In this document: piece by piece, positions 56,990-64,000 of the stretch | Position numbering within the stretch: position 1 is the stretch's first letter | Layout: each line of letters opens with the position of its first letter | Assembly: GCA_029706075.1 (NCBI GenBank) | Contig: JAINUG010000007.1 | Span: 9,735,501 to 9,799,500 of the forward strand | Source of the DNA: Aldrovandia affinis | Lineage: Eukaryota > Chordata > Actinopteri > Notacanthiformes > Halosauridae | Direction: 5' to 3' | DNA: 64,000 bases | Made by a program: the position numbers and the translations under genes | Notes under the pieces: model-generated | What the model was told of the DNA's origin: nothing | What the model saw: the letters and a program-made list of their open reading frames with translations, nothing else | The model's database searches: none

Positions 56990-57977
56990 TGTTATATTCT
57001 GAGTATCTGTTCTGTTGTTTTTGTACTTTGTTTATTTCTTATCGGTCATATTTCATTATTCTTTATTCTGCATTGCATTTTCACTGTTCTGTCACGTTCT
57101 GCTCCCTGTCTGTTATTGTTCCTGTTCCGCTTATTTCGAGATCCACTCCCTGTCTTGTCATGCACTTCGGGAGTTTATAATTTTCGGGTTTCCTCCACCT
57201 TCGCTTATTATCTCGTTTTCTTCCTTCTCACTTTCTAGATTACACTTAGTACTGTACACATCTAACTAATATATACAAACTAAGTAATCTACTAACGTTA
57301 GGGATTTAGATTTAGTTACTAACACTACTAATCACTAATTATCTCACGCTTCTAACTTTCGCTCATTCTCTCTCATTATCGTATCCCTGATTAGCTTTTC
57401 ACTTTTCTTTTCATACGCACGCAGCTTCTCTCTTTGCGTTCCTCCCCTTCTAGCTATGCACGTGTCTGCCTGATCTCCCAGGTCGTTTATTGTATATATG
57501 TTTGTATGCTTCCCAGTCCGTGTCTTTCGTTTCCCCTCGTTATTCTATTAGCGAATCCCCTCGTTATTAGATTACGATTCCCATTGTTTTCACCTGTGTT
57601 CCTACCTCTCTCTCCTCCCAGTCACACCTGATTCCCATTGTGTTTCCTGTCTCTGCCTGTATATATGTTTAGTGTTTTCATTCACCCGTTGTCAGTACGT
57701 TGATCCTTATTCTCTGAGCCTACCTTTCCGAAGCCATTGATTATTGATTTTTCCGAGACTACCCTTCTGTTGACTACCCCTAGCCTGCCTTGCGATTCTG
57801 TTTGTTTGCCTTTCTGCCTGCCCGTTTTGACCTTATTACTGTTTTCCGGACCTCCCTTTTGCCTTGTGATTTTGTACCTTTGCCATTATCGGATTCCTGG
57901 TTTTGACCCCTGCTTTTCAATAAACTTATTTTGCCAAATTCCTGATCTGCGTCTGGGTCCCTATCACGGTCGTCACA
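56990..57977 (+). repeat. Sushi-type LTR, + strand
   Basis: The LTR starts TGTTATATTCTGAG and ends CCTATCACGGTCGTCACA. An AATAAA lies at 57920-57925, about 55 bases before the end, and a TATATATG occurs near 57660. A central block rich in TTAGT/ACTAA (57250-57355) recurs in all copies in the window. Confidence 0.93.
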
Positions 57978-57993
57978 GGACGTACTGACCAAG

Positions 57994-58567
57994 ATGGACC
58001 CAGCAGATCCAGACCAGCTCCGCTTCGCTCTCGAGCAGCAAGGTGCCATGCTCGGACGACATCAGGACCATCTGGAGAGGGTTACTCAACATCTGCAGTC
58101 TCTCACCTCCGGTTTGGCGGAACTTACCCTGACGCTGCGAGCTCCGGTTCATAACCCCGCACCTCAGCATGCCGCTGCTCCACCTCAACCCGAGTCTTCC
58201 TCTGCGCCGGTGCGCGAACCACGTCTGCCTCCTCCGGAGAGGTACGCAGGTGAACCGGGTGGTTGTCGTGCGTTCCTGACGCAGTGCCAGCTGATTTTAA
58301 CTACAGCCATCCACGTTTCCCAGCGAGATCTCCCGGGTCGCCTACGTCATCACTCAACTGACCGGTCGTGCCAAGACCTGGGCTACCACTGCGTGGGAGG
58401 GTTCTTTCCCCTACTGCCAAGGTTTTGGTCTGTTTTCCGAAGAGATGAGGAGGGTCTTCGATCGGTCCAAACAGGGTCACGAAGCTGCTCGGGAGATGCT
58501 CTACCTACGCCAGGAGGGAAGGTCGGTATCTGACTACGCCATCCACTTCCAGACTTTGGCTAACTCC
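57994..58567 (+). pseudogene. Sushi-like (Ty3/gypsy) gag, 5' part
   Basis: ATG lies 16 bases after the LTR. The first frame reads MDPADPDQLRFALEQQGAML, a coiled-coil-like stretch, then a Pro-rich linker and PPPERYAGEPGGCRAFLTQC. A one-base change near 58297 shifts to a second frame: SRVAYVITQLTGRAKTWATT, then EEMRRVFDRSKQGHEA and QEGRSVSDYAIHFQTLA. These are the capsid blocks of Sushi-ichi-type Gag, the family that gave rise to mammalian PEG10 and RTL1. Gag packages the element RNA in cytoplasmic particles. The gene stops at the inverted LTR, before any nucleocapsid zinc knuckle or pol. Confidence 0.9.
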
Positions 58568-59566
58568 TGTGACGACCGTGATAGGGACCCAGACGCAGAT
58601 CAGGAATTTGGCAAAAGAGAAGTTTATTGGAAAGCAGGGGTCAAAACCAGGAATCCGATAATGGCAAAGGTACAAAAGCACAAGGCAAAAGGGAGGTCCG
58701 GAAAACAGTAATAAGGTCAAAACGGGCAGGCAGAAAGGCAAACAAACAGAATCGCAAGGCAGGCTAGGGGTAGTCAACAGAAGGGTAGTCTCGGAAAAAT
58801 CAATAATCAATGGCTTCGGAAAGGTAGGCTCAGAGAATAAGGATCAACGTACTGACAACGGGTGAATGAAAACACTAAACATATATACAGGCAGAGACAG
58901 GAAACACAATGGGAATCAGGTGTGACTGGGAGGAGAGAGAGGTAGGAACACAGGTGAAAACAATGGGAATCGTAATCTAATAACGAGGGGATTCGCTAAT
59001 AGAATAACGAGGGGAAACGAAAGACACGGACTGGGAAACATACAAACATATATATATATATATACAATAAACGACCTGGGAGATCAGGCAGACACGTGCA
59101 TAGCTAGAAGGGGAGGAACGCAAAGAGAGAAGCTGCGTGCGTATGAAAAGAAAAGTGAAAAGCTAATCAGGGATACGACAATGAGAGAGAATGAGCGAAA
59201 GTTAGAAGCGTGAGATAATTAGTGATTAGTAGTGTTAGTAACTAAATCTAAATCCCTAACGTTAGTAATTAGTTAGTTAGTACTGTACACATCTAACTAA
59301 TATATACAAAGTGTAATCTAGAAAGTGAGAAGGAAGAAAATGAGATAATAAGCGAAGGCGGAGGAAACCCGAAAATTATAAACTCCCGAAGTGCATGACA
59401 AGACAAGGAGTGCATCTCGAAATAAGCGGAACAGGAACAATAACAGAAAGGGAGCAGAACGTGACAGAACAGTGAAAATGCAATGCAGAATAAAGAATAA
59501 TGAAATATGACCGATAAGAAATAAACAAAGTACAAAAACAACAGAACAGATACTCAGAATATAACA
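58568..59566 (-). repeat. Sushi-type LTR, minus strand
   Basis: The + strand text starts TGTGACGACCGTGATAGGGA and ends CTCAGAATATAACA, the inverse of the LTR at 56990-57977. It is 999 bp long. An extra (TA)n at about 59047-59063 accounts for most of the length difference. Confidence 0.93.
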
Positions 59567-60013
59567 GTGGTTGAACAGGTTGCACACTGTTCGCGTTTCT
59601 TTCAGACATGCTGTTTTTGTTGACACTGTCAAGCGAAGAAAATGTCGGTTGTATGGGCGCATTACAAGGTGTCGGAGAAAGACAACCGATTTGCTATTTG
59701 TAACAAATGCTCCAGTGAGATTTCGAGAGGGGGCAACTCAAGCAAGGATTTTAATATATCAAATCTGATCAGCCATTTACAAATAAGACATGTAGCACAG
59801 TACAACAAGTATGTGAAATAATGTTACAATAAAAGTTGTTCCATACATTTGTATGACTGAATTTGTGCTCATTGAAAAGTATAATGAAGGGCAAATTATT
59901 ATTATTTTTGCCAGGGCACAAATACGACAATAAATAACAAATTAACGGTGTCAGCCGATTGTGTCATTTGAATTATCGGTATCAGTTCCGAATTTTCATA
60001 TTGGTGCATCCCT
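59567..60013 (+). mobile_element. hAT element, right part
   Basis: A BED-finger exon (59642-59821) is followed by non-coding sequence ending in TATTGGTGCATCCCTAG. Its inverse, CTAGGGATGCACCAATA, is a familiar type of hAT terminus. The Sushi-type element at 56990 interrupts the left side. I could not find the left end. Confidence 0.65.
59642..59821 (+). CDS. BED zinc-finger ORF of a hAT element
   Basis: ATG at 59642 opens 59 codons ending in TAA at 59819. The product reads MSVVWAHYKVSEKDNRFAIC, then NKCSSEISRGG, and NISNLISHLQIRHVAQYNKY. The zinc ligands C-x2-C and H-x4-H and the aromatic VWAHY start are those of a BED finger, the DNA-binding N-terminus of hAT transposases. The open frame is free of lesions. 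The rest of the transposase is absent, so this is either a leftover exon or a short DNA-binding peptide gene. Confidence 0.75.
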   Translation: MSVVWAHYKVSEKDNRFAICNKCSSEISRGGNSSKDFNISNLISHLQIRHVAQYNKYVK

Positions 60014-61429
60014 AGTCAATACCGACTGGTGTCGCAGACTGCTTTAGGAACGGGTCCTGTGAAGAGAGAGACTGGGGAAGCGATATAGAACAGTCATGCC
60101 CTCATGCATGGTTACTGCCATCCGTGTCAAATTCCCTTGCCAACAGGACTCTATGTAATGTTCAAAGGAGCAGACAATGCACAAAAACTGTTATAGATAC
60201 CTAGTAATATTTATTATTGACTGGTCCTGTCGTTACAACTTTTGATTTAAATAAAAGTCTCTTGGAAATTGTATGAGTTCACACTTTATGAACTACACTT
60301 TATTATATAAATATTTACATCATTTAGCTCACTTTCTCTGACTATCACAATTTTGTGCCTGTCCCCTTAATTGCTACTAACAGAGAAATTCACTAGCAGT
60401 TGTCAACAGCTGTTCTGTTGATAACTGTAAACCACGCTTCGGATTTCAGTCGATAAGTACCGTTGGCTTTAAAAGGGTAGTTCCACTTTGGGAAACATTG
60501 TGTCAATACAATAAAGAGTAGACCTACCAAGTCAATATTAATCGTTATTTTATTCTCATAATGTTGATGTGTGGCCAGAAAAGATCAAAGTTAGTCTCGG
60601 GTGATTTTGGTGTGTAGTTTGAACATTGTGAATTAATTGACAATTGACTCCCAAAACATTTGGCATTTGGATGCTCATGGCTCATACGAAAACAGACTAC
60701 ACAATCTGTTACCTTAGTCTGATTCTGTATAAACAGTGCCAAACAATGCCGTAAGCGCAACAGTATAAACAATGCTATGTAGATCAATCGACAAGATGTA
60801 AGTAATACATCATGAAATTATGGATTTTGGTTGAAATGCTCCTTTAAAAAGCTAAAGGAATACACATTATTCAGCCATAGCCATGGTCTCTACATTCTCT
60901 GGTCTTTCTTGTGGTCTTCAGCCTTCTCGCACAGATCTATCTGAAAAAACGATGACTTCAGAAAGTTAAATCCAATACTAGGCCAGATCTTACAGGAATT
61001 GGCTTACATAAGCATTAAGTGACATGGAAATATAGGTTGCAGTAAAATGACACCAATCAACAAAGAATGTCCACAGGTGCAGTGGAAGTTAAAGGAAGTG
61101 CACAAGATAGTGGCCACTATCAAAGAAATTTAAGAAATCCTTGTGGCCCATTTTTAAGCTACAGTTGACTCTTGTAATTGAATAATTGCACATGTTTTTT
61201 TACAAAACGTCCTCACAGCCTGTTAAAGCAGCCCCATCTATGTACATTGAATGGCAATAATAAACGTTTAGCTACTTTATGATAAATGTAACGGTTTAAG
61301 CAGTGCATAATGTAATGTTTGAAAACAAGGGAATATAGAGCGAGCAATACATAGCAAGTCTGGTCAGATCAGGTGTCCAGGTTTAATGTAACATTTAAAC
61401 TTTTTTCTTGATGTGGTAATGCCATTCAA
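60014..61429. other. AT-rich intergenic sequence, no gene recognised
   Basis: I see no supportable exon or repeat. It leads into the GC-richer block at 61430. Confidence 0.5.
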
Positions 61430-61760
61430 TCTACTTACATGGCCTCAAACACTTCCAGCACTTTCCAAAACCCTGGCAAATACTGTCTCGCTTTTTTTAA
61501 CGGGGTCAGTGAAGTGGAAATGGCTTCCATTAGCCATACGGGCCGAACTCCCTCTCTTTTTTGGGGCTTCCTGAAGTTTGAACTGAGCGTCTGTTGTGAG
61601 GTCATGTGTGCGGCTCTAGTCCCTCCTCCCCCGGCGGGCTGTGGGGCTCGGGATGACGCCAGCCTCGCTCCGCCCCGGTGCAAAGTCGCTCTTCGCGTTC
61701 ATTTCATTCCTCTTCTCATTCCGAGCATTCTTCGCATCACTGTAGGTGCGCCACCGATTC
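61430..61760 (+). promoter_or_regulatory. CpG-containing promoter-like block
   Basis: GC content and CpG count rise here (CCCCCGGCGGGCTG, GACGCC, GCTCCGCCCCGG with a GC box at 61670-61676). Three M-CAT-like sites, CATTCC at 61705-61710 and 61717-61722 and CATTCT at 61726-61731, lie in tandem; M-CAT is the TEAD recognition site. By human gene order (PARVA then TEAD1, same strand) this could be the tead1 promoter. No exon proves it. Confidence 0.35.
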
Positions 61761-61999
61761 ACGTACACAAACCCGGCTGGCCCAGAAACACAAAAATAAC
61801 TTTACAGTTTACAAAATAATAATAATACATATATCAGCCCACATAAGGAAAAGAAGGGGGGCGAAATAAAAAAAATAAAAATAACAGAGGTGTTTGAGGT
61901 AAGTTTGAATTAATGGTATGCAAAAATGGTTGTAGATGGATAGCAAGTTTAGATTAAGTTGCGCCTGTCGTGTAAAAAATATACAAAATATGAGGATTG

Positions 62000-62472
62000 A
62001 AGGGATGAGTGTTGTGATAAGAAGCGGCGAAGCTGGTAAAAGCTGGGTTTGGATGGTTTTAGCGAGCGGTATTGTTTCTCGACGCCGCTGCTAAAGGGTG
62101 CTTTCACTTTGTCCACTGACTCACAGCGCTGTAGTCTGACATAGCACGAAAATCTTTGACATTTTTGACATTTTTTGTAAAGAAGCCCGACCTTACGCGC
62201 TACTGGGCTGCAGTATATCTCCGACACACAGGGCAGCTAGTCCCAAAACGCTTTCGGATACATTCGGATGGGCATTTGATACAGAAACTGTTTTTTTAAA
62301 CAAGATGACGGATCAAATTGTTGCTGTTTTCCTCTCCATAGCCGTTTCAGTTGGGAGTTGCAGATTGAAGTGGAACATTTTCAGAACTCAGCAAAAACAC
62401 AGTATTCAAAGAAGACTTGTTGCACCTTCAGGATACGTCGCGTTTTTCCTTGCTAACGTTTGTTTCTATTCT
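62000..62472 (+). other. Possible 5' leader exon ending in a strong donor
   Basis: The stretch is less AT-rich with scattered CpG and ends TTCTATTCT|GTAAGTAT, a near-consensus splice donor at 62473. A short frame starting at ATG 62305 reads MTDQIVAVFLSIAVSVGSCR and runs through the donor; I recognise no protein. Vertebrate TEAD1 genes begin with non-coding exons, so an untranslated tead1 exon is conceivable. Transcript evidence would decide. Confidence 0.25.
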
Positions 62473-62479
62473 GTAAGTA

Positions 62480-63904
62480 TACATTTTATTCTTTTACCAT
62501 ATTGACTAGTATTCCGTGTTGAATTCTCTGCATTCCATTAACTTTGCTGAATTGTGTCCAGTTGCTTGCTATGGACAGCTATGGAAATGCCTCTCTAGAG
62601 ATCTGAGATTTGCTGTTATTACTTCTGAGTACGTTTAATTTATATATGTAACACAATTTGCTCCCCATTTTCAGGCCTTCCTTCAATGTAGAGATGTACC
62701 GATGACTTCGATAGCAAAACTTATCAAACAAAAATGGAATATTTGTAAAAACAAACAAATATAGAAAAAGAATAATGATTATAATAATCATTTTAAAATG
62801 AAGTAATTGCAATTTTTTATAGGTAGGATATCGTTTTTATGAAGGGGGGCGTTTTGTAAATGATTAATTAACGACAGAGGTTACGAGGGAGCTCAAACAA
62901 AAGTACCCGACTGTGATTTTGTCAATAAATGGCTAAAACAATCATGCAAGGCTCCAAGCCTGGGGAGTGCTTGCATTGTGTTTAACATCGTTGCTGGCGC
63001 GATTGGCAATTGGTTGTTCTTATGAAATTATTCGGTTAAATGAGTTGAAGAGAATTGGGGACGTTTATTTATTGTACTTCGTGGCGTAAAGATATAGTCT
63101 ACATTATATTTGACTTGCAGATTTCAGATCCGCTTTTTTCGGGTTACACGATTCGGATGTTGAATTGCATTCGTGTTTGTTTACCTTACCAAATCCTAGT
63201 GTGAGCAGTAGTCAGCATATGTTTTTTTCACTGAACGTTGTGGAAGTCAGTTTTATTGTAGGACTGTCTTCGTTATTGAGGTTCATACGACTGGGAACAA
63301 TTCCTATACATTTTTGGATACAGATAACAAACGCCAATGAAGTCACCTGATTGCTTTAATGTTGCGCATTACAAGCTCAACAGTGCTGTAGTAAGCAGAA
63401 TGTCATTGTTATTTGGGGCCAGTAAATAATTGGTCCACTTTGTTGGACAAGATTAATTGTTCTTTAAAACTATTACAGTCATTTGAAATGAACAACACAG
63501 AATGAGAATAGGCTACCATTCCTCAGTTTTCATTATAGTATAACAAAGCCTATTAGTATTAAGTATTATATAGTATTATTAGCAAGTTAACCATTCTTCA
63601 CCACCTTGCTGTTAAGACAACATGTTAATGTAATCTTTAAAAAAAAATGTTTTTACTATATGAGCATAGCAGCAGCCAGTATGTGTAAATAATCACATAC
63701 AAATCAGATTTTCTGGTTTAAAAAATGTGAGTGTATTTTAGATTCATTCACCAGTAGGGAGGAGCCTGAAGTTCTCCTGGAGTTCTCCAAGTTTCTGCTC
63801 TGTCCTGAGACGAATTCATCTCTGGGAACAAGTTGCGCTATTGTGTGATTTTGGAAAAGACCTCCTTTCTTGTAGTTAATTATTGTCGCCTATTTCACAG
63901 TGGC

Positions 63905-63905
<1 letters not shown>
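62480..63905. other. No gene recognised; would be intron if the leader exon is real
   Basis: AT-rich sequence without a supportable exon or repeat. Confidence 0.45.

Positions 63906-63906
<1 letters not shown>

Positions 63907-63938
<32 letters not shown>
63907..63938. repeat. Poly(A) run
   Basis: About 30 consecutive A bases. It could be a retroposon tail or a simple repeat. No element body is recognisable in the preceding sequence. Confidence 0.8.
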
Positions 63939-63939
<1 letters not shown>

Positions 63940-64000
63940 AGACCGGTAGGACACAATGTGTTGTTTGTTGATGGCTCTAACGAGGCCATTATCATTTACT

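Larger units (their letters stand above)
56990..59566. mobile_element. Sushi-type Ty3/gypsy element with inverted LTRs
   Basis: An LTR on the + strand (56990-57977), 590 bp of leader and gag, and the same LTR on the minus strand (58568-59566) form one unit. It is bounded by a perfect 5-bp duplication GTGGT (56985-56989 and 59567-59571). The outer tips are TGTTATATTCTGAGTATCTG and its inverse. Normal LTR elements have LTRs in the same direction. Here the end of gag, all of pol and the normal 3' LTR are missing. Confidence 0.95.

Noticed and set aside
56990-59566. Simple nested insertion of a solo LTR into gag
   Set aside because: No 5-bp repeat flanks the inner LTR and no gag follows it, while the outer flanks share GTGGT.
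62305-62505. Small secreted-looking peptide MTDQIVAVFLSIAV...
   Set aside because: The frame runs through a strong splice donor and has no family resemblance; more likely leader-exon sequence or chance.

Overview
This window is nuclear DNA of a ray-finned fish, probably a teleost. It holds spliced vertebrate coding exons with GT/AG junctions, long AT-rich intergenic stretches, microsatellites, tRNA-headed SINEs, several LINE lineages, Tc1, hAT and PIF/Harbinger DNA transposons, and Ty3/gypsy LTRs with a Sushi-like gag. There is no prokaryotic gene organisation and no CRISPR array. I cannot name the species.

The only host gene I can prove is the 3' end of parva (alpha-parvin), in three exons on the + strand at 4140-4241, 5647-5719 and 8996-9072. 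They encode the last part of the second calponin-homology domain and the conserved C-terminus. Upstream exons lie outside the window. In human the next gene on the same strand is TEAD1. A GC-richer, CpG-containing block at 61430-61760 and a possible leader exon ending in a strong donor at 62472 could be the start of a tead1-like gene, but that rests on synteny and promoter-like features only.

Almost everything else is a nested transposon graveyard. 1-3826: a LINE 3' end, then a Tc1 derivative carrying two unrelated solo LTRs 15 bp apart. 4140-9072: parva exons, with a SINE and a PIF/Harbinger element in the introns. 9343-11411: a SINE and a nearly intact Tc1 element. 12185-18223: an L2 LINE split by a 4.1-kb hAT element, then a Tc1 fragment. 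18600-23700: Tc1 and SINE fragments, a CR1/Rex1-like LINE holding a MITE and two hAT MITEs stacked in one 8-bp target, an L1 fragment and more Tc1. 25887-28095: an unassigned terminal-inverted-repeat element with a recurring TTTCGGTAGTGAC motif. 29355-35690: Tc1 and SINEs between low-repeat stretches. 36473-51125: foldbacks, two hAT elements each split by a Sushi-type solo LTR, SINEs, L2 copies and a fragmented CR1/Rex1-like LINE. 56990-59566: a Sushi-type element whose two LTRs face each other, bounded by a 5-bp target duplication, beside hAT BED-finger fragments.

Target-site duplications readable in the sequence fix many boundaries and give a relative order of insertion. None of the transposase or reverse transcriptase genes is fully intact. 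The closest is the Tc1 transposase at 9963-10989, which shows one frame change. Stretches at 28100-29350, 33050-33790, 40800-41120 and 53850-54700 have no recognisable repeat and could hold conserved regulatory DNA of the parva-tead1 interval; that is inference.
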